Shown here: in pieces, positions 1-10,685 of the stretch
How positions within the stretch are numbered: position 1 is the first letter of the stretch
Layout: each line of letters begins with the position of its first letter
NCBI RefSeq assembly: GCF_014191725.1
Contig: NZ_JACHWZ010000008.1
Location: 1 to 64,000 of the forward strand
Origin: Microbulbifer rhizosphaerae
GTDB lineage: Bacteria > Pseudomonadota > Gammaproteobacteria > Pseudomonadales > Cellvibrionaceae
DNA: 64,000 bases
Reading direction: 5' to 3'
Notes under the pieces: model-generated
The model's database searches: none
Told to the model about the DNA's origin: nothing
The model's input: the letters and a program-made list of their open reading frames with translations, nothing else
Translations under genes and position numbers: made by a program

Positions 1-2993
1 TGCACACTGGCGCGGTTAACCAGGGCATAGGTCCAGAAGGTGAGCACGTCGCGGCTTAAGTTCAGCGGCGGCTGCAGCAATAGCCGGTAGAGGCGTGCGG
101 CGGTCTGGTATTCCGGCAGGTGTTGCTCGCCGGGCTGCCAGTCGAGCTCCTCCAGCTTCTCTTTGAGCAGCGAATCGTCGCTGCTTTCCCAGGCCAGTTG
201 GTCCGGGCCCAGGATACCGCGGCCCAGGGCATAGACCTGGCTGCTGTCTACGGTGGTGAAGTACAGGGTGCCGTTGCCGGCCAGCACCGGGGTTTCCGCG
301 ATGCCGGCACCGGCGGGATAGGTCCACTGGATCGCGCCATTCTGGGCCTGCACCGCGTAGAGGACGCCGTCCATGGAACCTTGATAAAGGATACGGTTCT
401 CGTCCAGCACCGCGGAGGCAACCAGATCACCGCCGGTCTTCAGGCGCCACTGTTCCAGACCCAGGGGGGTCAGCGCATAGAGGTTGTCGTCCAGGGAGCC
501 TACATAGATATTGTCGTTGACCGAGTCCACCACCGGGGTGGCTTTCACCAAGTCACCGGTGGCATAGGGCCAGCCGGAGATAACGGTGCCATCTTCAGGA
601 TTGAGGGCGTAAACATTATTGCCGGAGCCCACATAGATGGTGCCGTCGACAGCCACTGCCGGCGCGGAGTCGATCTGGCTGAGGCGCTCCACCGTCTCGT
701 TGCCGTAGGCATCGATACCCGCGCGCTCGCCGTTGGCGTTTTGCACCGAGACGTGGACGCCTTCCTTGTTGTCCAGGGCATTTTGCATGGCGACGCTCAG
801 GGGCAGCCATGCGTAGGTGGCGGGGTCCAGCTCCTCTTCGGCGCCCACCCTGACCGGGGGCCGCCAGGTAATTGCAGCGGGGCTGAGCAACTCCCGGCCG
901 CCAGTTTGCAGATCCGTAAGGGTAAAGGCGGAATCCGGGTCTATACCAGTGCCCTGGATCTTCAGGCAGTGGCCGTTGCAGTTTGCATCGTCGGCAACGG
1001 GGTCGGCAGTCAGCAGGTTGGGCGGCTGTACATTAAAGGTGACAACTTCCCCCTCGGCGCTACAGTCGAAGGCGTTACAGGCTCTGACCTGATAGCTGTA
1101 GGTGCCCGGCGCCTTATCTTTGAGGGTCAGTTCCGTCGTCAGACTGTTAGTGAGCGCCTGCCACTCCGCCGGAGAATCGACACCGCCGGTTTTTTCCTCC
1201 AACCGGTAATACTTGGGTTTGGGTTCGCTGGTGACGGACTCCCAACTCAAGGTATGAGCGCCGGTAAAGTCGTAGCCCGCCCGCGCGGGCACGGCCGAGA
1301 GTCCGCTGGGCGCCTGGGGCGCGGAGAGCACCACGGAAAGGGCAATTTCCCCACTGAAGTCGCCGCAGCCGGCGGCGTTGCAGGCGGCCACCCGGTAGCG
1401 GTAATGCCCCTGACTCTGGTTGGGCAGATAAGCTGAGGTAACACCGTCGGGAGTGGCGATATCCTTAAACTGAGTATCCACACCCTCCTGCAATTGTTGC
1501 AGTTGATAGTCATCGGCACCGGCCACGGGATTCCAGGACACGGTGTAGAAACCGGTGATATTGTCGGGAATTGGGGCCAACTGGTCGTCGATCTTGAGCT
1601 GGGTTGGAGGCGAGGGCGGTTGCAAAGCTTCAACCACTACCCGTTGCGTCTGGGAAGATGCCAAGGCGTCCTCGTTGTCCGCAGCCTCGACATGAATATC
1701 GTAATTGCCGGCGGCGCCGGGCGACCAGGTTTTTTCGTAAGGCGGCGAGGATAACCGGCCCAGGCTGCTGCCGTTTTCAAAGAACTCCACCCAGGCGATG
1801 CTGCCATCACTGTCGCTGGCGCTCGCCTTGAGCGTGAGAGAATCGTGATCCGTAATGTTTCCCGGCAGGGATTGCAGCAAAACCAACGGCGGCTGGTTTT
1901 CTTCAATATCCACAATGATACCACCTGCCGAACCGCTGACCGCGCCCAAGGTATCCTTTGCCTTGACGGTAATCGTCACAGGCCCTTCATTGGCGGGGGT
2001 TGTCCAGTTGTAGCGATAGCAATTGTGAGTACTAATGCATTCCTGTTTGTCTACGGCCCGGCCCTCGCCCAACCGGTTGCCGTTGCCGTAGAAAACCACT
2101 TCGGCAATACCGTTCGAATCAGTGGCAGTGGCGCGCAGGGTAAAAATTTCTCCCGGGGCGGCAGGAACCCGCTTGCTCGGACTATGTAGCTCGACCGTTG
2201 GTGGATTGTTTAACGGCACATGAACCACAACGACATCGCTGAAATCGCCACACTCCCGATCATTACAGGCACTGACTTGATAGGAGTAGCTGTGCCCATC
2301 TTCCCGGGGACTGCCGCTTGTAGTGAAACTCCGCGTTAAACCAGCCGATTTTCCTTGAACTGTATTCCAGCCTTTGCTGTCTTTTTTCTCTTGAAGGATA
2401 TAGTAGGTGATATCCCCGGAAGGTTTATTCCAGCCTATGGTGTAAACGCCGTCGACGTCCCGGTTATTCGACGGAAAGGTATTGATCGTCGGCTTTTTCG
2501 GTTTTTCCGGCTTGTTGACAATAATGGTTTTGGGGACGGAGGTCTCACTATCTGAGATATTCCAGGTAACAGCGCCGGTAAAGGAGTCTCGATTCCACCA
2601 GTAAATTACCGAATAGACCCGGTAATCATAGGTGCCGTTATCGCGCTTCAGCGCAACGGAAAGTTCAGTGATTAGTTCGTCGGGCCAGTCCGGGCGATCA
2701 CTCGGTTCATGGCTGGCGATAAGGTGCCAATCCCCGCCATTAGCACGCTCATAGAGCGCAATGGAGTTTTCGTGACATAGGAAAATCTCCATAAAATCGC
2801 AAGACCACTCCTGTGTCGCCGTCACCGTGTATTCGCCGTCGATGCTCTCCGGAGCGTCATCAATGGTCAGCGTCGTCGCAGCCCACTGCGCACTGGCCGA
2901 GCCTGCACCCGCGATGCACGACAGAAACACCATTCCCAGGAGCCAATGATGAAAACTCTTGGGGCGCCAGTGGCGGATCTTGTGTGTTTGCAT
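1..2993 (-). CDS. Secreted FN3/Ig-like protein with C-terminal PQQ-type beta-propeller (partial, runs off left edge)
   Basis: An uninterrupted minus-strand frame runs from an ATG at 2993 to the window edge, giving about 997 visible codons without a stop. The N-terminus has a basic start and a hydrophobic core ending near AGSASA, a Sec signal peptide. After a unique N-terminal domain come several fibronectin-III-like modules (for example VYTIGWNKPSGDITYY and FYTVSWNPVAGADDY) mixed with Ig-like modules (VELHSPSKRVPAAPGEIF). The last part, from about residue 770, carries PQQ-like repeats of the type GTIYVGSGNNVYALNPEDG and DNIYVGSLDDNLYAL. It follows the next gene upstream by 139 bp in the same direction, and both end in propellers, so they may be co-expressed. 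Ligand and role are unknown; extracellular binding is inference. Being cut, its true C-terminus is not visible. Confidence 0.8.
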   Translation of the reverse strand, partial: MQTHKIRHWRPKSFHHWLLGMVFLSCIAGAGSASAQWAATTLTIDDAPESIDGEYTVTATQEWSCDFMEIFLCHENSIALYERANGGDWHLIASHEPSDRPDWPDELITELSVALKRDNGTYDYRVYSVIYWWNRDSFTGAVTWNISDSETSVPKTIIVNKPEKPKKPTINTFPSNNRDVDGVYTIGWNKPSGDITYYILQEKKDSKGWNTVQGKSAGLTRSFTTSGSPREDGHSYSYQVSACNDRECGDFSDVVVVHVPLNNPPTVELHSPSKRVPAAPGEIFTLRATATDSNGIAEVVFYGNGNRLGEGRAVDKQECISTHNCYRYNWTTPANEGPVTITVKAKDTLGAVSGSAGGIIVDIEENQPPLVLLQSLPGNITDHDSLTLKASASDSDGSIAWVEFFENGSSLGRLSSPPYEKTWSPGAAGNYDIHVEAADNEDALASSQTQRVVVEALQPPSPPTQLKIDDQLAPIPDNITGFYTVSWNPVAGADDYQLQQLQEGVDTQFKDIATPDGVTSAYLPNQSQGHYRYRVAACNAAGCGDFSGEIALSVVLSAPQAPSGLSAVPARAGYDFTGAHTLSWESVTSEPKPKYYRLEEKTGGVDSPAEWQALTNSLTTELTLKDKAPGTYSYQVRACNAFDCSAEGEVVTFNVQPPNLLTADPVADDANCNGHCLKIQGTGIDPDSAFTLTDLQTGGRELLSPAAITWRPPVRVGAEEELDPATYAWLPLSVAMQNALDNKEGVHVSVQNANGERAGIDAYGNETVERLSQIDSAPAVAVDGTIYVGSGNNVYALNPEDGTVISGWPYATGDLVKATPVVDSVNDNIYVGSLDDNLYALTPLGLEQWRLKTGGDLVASAVLDENRILYQGSMDGVLYAVQAQNGAIQWTYPAGAGIAETPVLAGNGTLYFTTVDSSQVYALGRGILGPDQLAWESSDDSLLKEKLEELDWQPGEQHLPEYQTAARLYRLLLQPPLNLSRDVLTFWTYALVNRASV

Positions 2994-3132
2994 ACGCTAA
3001 CAGCCTTTCTTGTACTTTTTCCGGCCCCACCAATACCTGTGGTGGCGGCCAATCCCTGATTTGTCTGTATGTTCAAGTCGTCGAGCCGGACCGACCGGCC
3101 GACAGCGGATACCAGTCTGGGGTGGCTCTAAT

Positions 3133-6100
3133 TTAAGGGCCGGGTGAGAGAGTCAGATCCCGGACCCATAGCAGGCGGTCGTCGGCCCCCAGTTCTGCGG
3201 TCCGCGTATCGATCGCCATCAGCCGCCGGTCGGTGGTGTGTACGATCAGTGCCCCCTGGTCGGCGGACAGTGCCGGCGCGGCAGCCACGGCCGGCACGTC
3301 CGGCAGCGAGTACTTCCAGTGCACCTGCCCGTTCTGCGCATCCAGTGCATAGACTTGTCCGGTATAGGTGGCGATATAGGCGGTGGCCTTATCGGCGCTA
3401 AGAATGGGGCCGGCAACCACGGCACCCTCGGTGTCGAAGTTCCACAGCAGTGTCTTGTCCGAGTTGAGGGCGTAGACCCGCCCGGCGCTTTCAAGGCGAC
3501 CGCTGCCACTGACATTGGCACCGACGATAATGCGGTCACCTGTGATTGCGACCTTGCCCATTACCAGGCCGGCATCTTCCAGGGTCCATGCCACTTGGCC
3601 GCTGGGATCGACCTTGTAGAAGTTGCCGTCGAAGGCGCCCACATAGGCGCTGCCGTCTTCGGCTACCGCAAGGGAGGTGGCGATCTGTTCCTTGACGGGG
3701 ATCGTGGGGGTAGTCCACAGATCCGGCGGAGGTGGCAGGTCGAGGGTGACGGTGAGGCTTTGGGTGGCTTCGCCGCCGGGACCGCTGGCTTCGAGGGTGT
3801 AGCGGGTGGTGATCTGCGGGCTGACTTGCAGGGCGCCCGGGCTTTCCAGGTCTGCCTGGGCTTCGCTCCCGGCGTCGTTGCTGAGGGTTATTGTATCGGC
3901 GCCTTTGACCCGCCAGCGCAGTTCGACAGTCTGGCCCCGGCTTTCTAGGGTGTTCGGCGAGGCGGCGAAGGTTTCGATGCTGAGCGGCGGGAAGCTGTTG
4001 GCATCTTCGGGATCGCTGCCCGCGGCGATTTCCTCGGCGTCGCTGATGCCGTCGTTGTCGCTGTCCAGTTGTTCGGGGGCGCAGCCGTCGGCGTTGGCGG
4101 TGTGGGTGGTCGCGGTAGCGGGGCACTGGTCGGCGTAGTCGGCGATTGTGTCGCCGTCGCTGTCGATGGCAGTGGTGACGGTGGCTTCGCTACTGTTGCC
4201 CGCCAGGTCTTTGATCGAGGCGGAGAGAGTAACTTCCCGATCCGTGGCCAAAGGTGCGGGCAGTGTGCAGTGGGCGAGGTTATCGGCTATTTCGCAAGCG
4301 GTGACAGCCGTGCCATCGGCACTGACGCTCAGGCTGCCGGTGTCCAGTGCCAGGTTGTCGGAGAGCAACAGTTGCAGCTCCGGCTGGCGATCACTCAGCA
4401 GGGACTGGTCCGCGGGGGAGACGAAGGCGATTTCCGGGGCGGTGCGGTCCAGGTTGAGGGTGACTTCCGTGCCGGCGGTATTACCGGCGAGGTCGACGAC
4501 GCTGCCGCTGAGCACCTGGCCTTCTCCGTCGGCGACCAGGGTTTGCGGTTCGGAACAACCGGCGATACCGCTGAGGCTGTCGCTGCAGTGGTAGGTCACG
4601 GTGACCGGGGTATTGTGCCAGCCGTTGCTGTTGGCCTGGGACGAGAGCTGAGTCTGGATAATGGGGGCAGTGGTATCGATACTGAGTAGCGCGCTGCTGC
4701 CGGCGGTATTGCCGGCCAGGTCTGTGGCGCTCGCCGGGATTTCCCGGTTGCGGCCCTGTTGGGATTCGACCCGGTCTTCGGGGCAGTCGACCACGCCGCT
4801 CAGGTTGTCGCTGCACTGGTAGCTGAGGGCTACCGGGGTTTTGTGCCAGCCGGCGGGGTTGGCCGGCGGGGTGATGGTGGTGACGATTTCCGGCGGCGTC
4901 AGGTCCAGTTGGATGGTGGTTTGAACTTCAGTGGTATTGCCGGCGATATCCGCGGCGGTGGCTGCAATCTGCTGGTCCGCGCCTTCCTCGCTGACCTGCT
5001 GTGCCTCGGGACAACTGGCTACGCCGCTCAGGGTATCTGCACAGGTATAACCGATGGTGACGCTTTCCCGGTGCCAGCCATTGTCGTTGGCGGGCGGATC
5101 GATTTCGGCCAGCAATTGCGGTGGGGTCTTGTCCAGGCTGACGGAGAGCTGGGTGCTGGCACTGTTGCCGGCCTTGTCCACCGCGGTGCCTTCGATCAGC
5201 TGTTCCGCGCCTTCTTCCTCAACCACGACGGGATCGCTGCAACTGGCGATACCGCTCAGGCTGTCGCTGCAGGCAAAGGAGACGGTGGCATCGGTATTGT
5301 GCCAGCCGGCACCGTTGGCCGCCGGGTCCACCGCCGCGACAATCTGCGGCAGGTCGTTGTCGACGCCGACGATTTCCAGTTGTACGCCGCTGTGCCAGTG
5401 GCCGTGCAGCTTGACGGTCAGGGTGTTTTCCAGGGCAAGGGACAGGGGCAGCTGGATCTCCGTCTCTTCCTCACAGGACCGGCCAAAATCCGGGCGCCAG
5501 GGAGCGTGTTTGTTTTTGTTTTTGTGTTTGTTTTTATGCTGCCCTTTCCCCGGATGTCCTTTCCTACAAAAGGCTTTTCCCCACCCAAAATCTTTGGGGC
5601 TCAATAATTCGCGGCCGTTCAGCCACAGCCAGCCAGCGCCGACTGGGTGCAAGTCTCCTGCCCCATTGTTCAAACGCAATAAATAGTGCGCACCGGCCAC
5701 GGGAGCTTCAAAGGTAAGTTCCTGTTCCTGGGGCCAGCCGAAGACGGGGGTGAATGTGTGCGAGCCGCTGAGGGGGAATTCGTTGAAATAGGGGTTTTCG
5801 TCGCCGATGCTGAGCACTTCCAGGCGCAGCCCGCGCCCGGGGCGGCCGTGCAGCTCGACAGAAAGCTCGTTGGCCAGTTCGAGATCGAGGGGAATCTCTA
5901 CCGGAGCCAAATCACCATTGCCCCCGTCGCGGCAGTGATGCTGCCAGAAAGGGCAATTGAAAGCGGCGGCGTACCGTCCGGCTTTCCAGCGCAATGCGGC
6001 GAGATTGGCCACTTTTTTGTGATTGACGGTAATCCAGCCGGAGTCCACCGGCTCCAGCTCGCCGGGGCCGTTGTGAATGCGCAACAAGTAGTATTGGCCG

Positions 6101-6273
6101 GGCGCGGGGGCATCAAAGGCGATCAGTTCCCGCTGGGGACGACCGCGCTCGCGGGTGAAATCCTGGGGGCCGGTGAGGGAGTATTCAGTGGCAGATGCCG
6201 AAGGGATCAGGGCAATCAAACCCAATACGCACAGAAATATCCGGTGCGCGCGGAAAAGCCGTCGCGGCTGCAT
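3133..6273 (-). CDS. Large secreted multi-repeat protein: Ig-like repeats, TSP3 calcium motif, PQQ-type propeller
   Basis: 1046 aa with an N-terminal signal peptide (basic start, hydrophobic stretch, cleavage near PSASA). Two related N-terminal modules (about residues 30-150 and 165-310) share the words YYLLRIHNG and HYLLRLNNG. The second contains a lysine/histidine-rich insertion (GHPGKGQHKNKHKNKNKH). Four copies of an Ig-like repeat of about 75 aa follow, each with GWH near the start and CSD.LSG..SC in the middle, consistent with one disulfide each. A further Ig-like unit, a thrombospondin type 3-like Asp-rich stretch (DSDGDTIADYADQCP, then DSDNDGISDAEE) likely to bind calcium, another beta-sandwich and a short PQQ-like propeller (AYVGAFDGNFYKVD) complete it. 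Probably cell-surface or extracellular. Function not recognised. The propeller looks short compared with that of its downstream neighbour. Confidence 0.85.
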   Translation of the reverse strand: MQPRRLFRAHRIFLCVLGLIALIPSASATEYSLTGPQDFTRERGRPQRELIAFDAPAPGQYYLLRIHNGPGELEPVDSGWITVNHKKVANLAALRWKAGRYAAAFNCPFWQHHCRDGGNGDLAPVEIPLDLELANELSVELHGRPGRGLRLEVLSIGDENPYFNEFPLSGSHTFTPVFGWPQEQELTFEAPVAGAHYLLRLNNGAGDLHPVGAGWLWLNGRELLSPKDFGWGKAFCRKGHPGKGQHKNKHKNKNKHAPWRPDFGRSCEEETEIQLPLSLALENTLTVKLHGHWHSGVQLEIVGVDNDLPQIVAAVDPAANGAGWHNTDATVSFACSDSLSGIASCSDPVVVEEEGAEQLIEGTAVDKAGNSASTQLSVSLDKTPPQLLAEIDPPANDNGWHRESVTIGYTCADTLSGVASCPEAQQVSEEGADQQIAATAADIAGNTTEVQTTIQLDLTPPEIVTTITPPANPAGWHKTPVALSYQCSDNLSGVVDCPEDRVESQQGRNREIPASATDLAGNTAGSSALLSIDTTAPIIQTQLSSQANSNGWHNTPVTVTYHCSDSLSGIAGCSEPQTLVADGEGQVLSGSVVDLAGNTAGTEVTLNLDRTAPEIAFVSPADQSLLSDRQPELQLLLSDNLALDTGSLSVSADGTAVTACEIADNLAHCTLPAPLATDREVTLSASIKDLAGNSSEATVTTAIDSDGDTIADYADQCPATATTHTANADGCAPEQLDSDNDGISDAEEIAAGSDPEDANSFPPLSIETFAASPNTLESRGQTVELRWRVKGADTITLSNDAGSEAQADLESPGALQVSPQITTRYTLEASGPGGEATQSLTVTLDLPPPPDLWTTPTIPVKEQIATSLAVAEDGSAYVGAFDGNFYKVDPSGQVAWTLEDAGLVMGKVAITGDRIIVGANVSGSGRLESAGRVYALNSDKTLLWNFDTEGAVVAGPILSADKATAYIATYTGQVYALDAQNGQVHWKYSLPDVPAVAAAPALSADQGALIVHTTDRRLMAIDTRTAELGADDRLLWVRDLTLSPGP

Positions 6274-6616
6274 GTATCCCCCAAGACTTTTAAAAATTAC
6301 TGCAAGCTATCTAATTGATATTGTGCTCTGTGCACGATTCAAATCGGAACAAAGTCACAAAATTAGACCACAGATAAGACCGAAATTCCAAACCAAAGAG
6401 CAGCGGAAGATGAAAAATGGCCGTCAGCTTTCAATTAGTGTGGAAACTTTAGACAAACCTGTAATTGAGGTGTAATCGGCTACAGGTTAAACAGACAGGT
6501 GAGTACGTATTGGACAGATATGGAGGGCATCCCCGATCGGGGATTGTTCGCCTGCAAACAGGCTCCTACAAAAATACTTTGCAGGAGCCCGCTTGCAGGC
6601 GAGAGGGAAGGATGGA
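6274..6616. other. Intergenic region with upstream signals of the 1046-aa protein gene and a palindromic repeat
   Basis: 343 bp between two minus-strand genes. The half next to 6273 is AT-rich and probably holds the promoter for the large secreted protein; the other half holds the class-B palindromic repeat. No gene is supported here. Confidence 0.6.
6548..6602. repeat. Class-B palindromic intergenic repeat
   Basis: Two inverted arms (TCGCCTGCAAACAGGCTCC and GGAGCCCGCTTGCAGGCGA) enclose a short AT-rich centre. The same arm sequence recurs at 10568-10634 and 21878-21955, and as a half copy at 42017-42040. It sits 14 bp past the stop codon of the TonB receptor gene, so a role in mRNA 3'-end formation is possible. 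It behaves like a REP-type element. Confidence 0.85.
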
Positions 6617-9205
<2,589 letters not shown>

Positions 9206-9587
9206 AGTATGTCCGTCCTCTCTCATTATTCATTATGGAGTCGAACATCGCGCCTCGTCTTACCCCGAGACAAATAGCACGATGTCGTTTAATAGATTTT
9301 ATTGTTTGTCACGCGAAGGCGTTTGGGGAGAATATTGCAATCGGGTGGAGGCTTCAATTGATTGTTTGTGGCTGGGCAAAATGCCAATAATGTCACAGTG
9401 ATTCTGCTGAGCCTCTGGGGGCTGGGGGAGATTTGGAAGGTCGAAAATAGAGTGTAGGAGCGGCCGTTGGCCGCGATCGATCTGTGATTTGAACCACCGT
9501 CGATCGCGGCCAACGGCGGATGGCCGCCCCGCCGCTCCTACAAGGGCGGGCCTGCGACCCGCAAGTCGAGTTGGCTATTGGCGGAAA
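9206..9587. other. Intergenic region with receptor upstream signals and a palindromic repeat
   Basis: 382 bp. The part next to 9205 is AT-rich leader and promoter DNA for the TonB receptor; the far part is the class-A repeat lying 45 bp beyond the DUF4340 stop. No open reading frame here resembles a gene. Confidence 0.6.
9453..9542. repeat. Class-A palindromic intergenic repeat
   Basis: Long inverted repeat starting TGTAGGAGCGGCCG and ending CGCTCCTACA, with inner arms TTGGCCGCGATCGA / TCGATCGCGGCCAA. The right arm carries an extra GGATGGCCGCCCC block. Related copies lie at 14737-14827 and 55599-55673, with partial ones at 22046-22071 and 56550-56564. It is a REP-like element located after the DUF4340 gene. 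Confidence 0.88.
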
Positions 9588-10532
9588 TCAGCTCTTGGTG
9601 GCCTCCTCATTCTCCTCGCTTCCCTCCGCTGTCTGCTGCGACTCGCCCTCTGCCTCTGACGTCCGTACCAGTTGCGGCCGGCGCAGGTCGGCGATGCGCT
9701 CGTAGTCATAGCGGCTCAGTTCGAAGAGCTGCTCCCGGTCACTGCGGCGCACGAAATATTTTTCGTCCGCGCGCAGGAACTGGTAGCTGAGCTCGCCGCC
9801 CCCTGTGGCGACTCGAATTTCCAACGGCTCCGCTTCCGGCATTTCCTCTGCGGGTTTTTGTATCCGCAGGCCGGAAAAGGCACTGGCCAATTCCCGTGCC
9901 TTGTCCACATCAAGCTCACCATCGCCGGCGACAAACTGCCACTCGCCGTCGACTTTGCGCAGCTGGTAGTCGGGCCCGCTGATCGACTCCGGTTCCCCGG
10001 CCGCCAGCAGTTTTTTGTCCAGCCACTCCTCGCCCTTGGCGGGCATTTCGTAGCTGTTCAGCTCCACCGCGTAGATGGCATCGTCGCCGGCACGGCGCAG
10101 GTGCACCCAGCGGAAGCCCGGTGAGGTGCCGATAAAAAATTCCGCCACCACTTCGCCGTCGCTGTACAGTCGCAGCCGCTTCTGGAATTTTTCCTCGCCC
10201 ACCTCGAAGCGCTCGCGGGCGGAACTAGTGGTAGCCACCGGCCAGCCGCTGCGCATCTCTGCAAGTTTGTCCAGCAGGCCATCCAGTTTGGCGGCGTCCA
10301 CCGGCAAGCTGTGCAGTTCCGGCAGCTGCCATTCGCCAGCATTTTTCTGCAGGGTGACGGAATTGTCGTCGGCGCTGATTTCCAGTCTCTGCAGTTGCTC
10401 CTGCTGCAGGGCCAGCAGTGGTTCGCTCTGTTGCTGCAGTTCCTGCTGGCGGTGTTCCCGCCAGAAGAGCCCGGCGGCCAGCACCAGCTGCAGGGCGAGA
10501 AATCCACTCAGATAAAATTGCAGTTTTTTCAT
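9588..10532 (-). CDS. DUF4340 domain protein, accessory of GldA/GldFG-type ABC system
   Basis: 314 aa with one N-terminal membrane helix (FYLSGFLALQLVLAAGLFW) and a periplasmic remainder. The pattern LRLYSDGEVVAEFFIGTSP...WVHLRRAGDDAIYAV is typical of DUF4340 proteins, which commonly follow GldG-type genes. A glutamine-rich coiled segment sits just after the helix, and the C-terminal tail is Glu/Ser-rich. It is the last gene of a three-gene minus-strand set, separated from the permease gene by 153 bp that hold a class-B repeat. In this family arrangement the protein probably works with the ABC export complex at the periplasmic side of the inner membrane. The exact molecular role is unknown. 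Confidence 0.8.
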   Translation of the reverse strand: MKKLQFYLSGFLALQLVLAAGLFWREHRQQELQQQSEPLLALQQEQLQRLEISADDNSVTLQKNAGEWQLPELHSLPVDAAKLDGLLDKLAEMRSGWPVATTSSARERFEVGEEKFQKRLRLYSDGEVVAEFFIGTSPGFRWVHLRRAGDDAIYAVELNSYEMPAKGEEWLDKKLLAAGEPESISGPDYQLRKVDGEWQFVAGDGELDVDKARELASAFSGLRIQKPAEEMPEAEPLEIRVATGGGELSYQFLRADEKYFVRRSDREQLFELSRYDYERIADLRRPQLVRTSEAEGESQQTAEGSEENEEATKS

Positions 10533-10567
10533 GGCTTTTTTCCTTCTAATTTGTAATTACTCACTGC

Positions 10568-10634
10568 GTAGGAGCCTGCTTGCAGGCGAACAGAACGGAA
10601 CTCCGTAGCCATTCGGCTGCAAGCAGGCTCCTAC
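10568..10634. repeat. Class-B palindromic intergenic repeat
   Basis: GTAGGAGCCTGCTTGCAGGCGA and its inverted partner (GGCTGCAAGCAGGCTCCTAC) around a short centre. It lies between the fused permease gene and the DUF4340 gene of one operon, so it may alter the expression ratio of the two by stabilising or terminating mRNA. Confidence 0.87.
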
Positions 10635-10685
10635 AGGGAAGCTTTTGCAGGTTCCCTATGGGTGAGTAGTTACTTTAATTTCGCC

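Noticed and set aside
120-1436. Long plus-strand open frame antisense to the secreted propeller protein
   Set aside because: It mirrors a GC-rich coding frame on the other strand, has low-complexity Gly/Val/Arg composition and no family motif.
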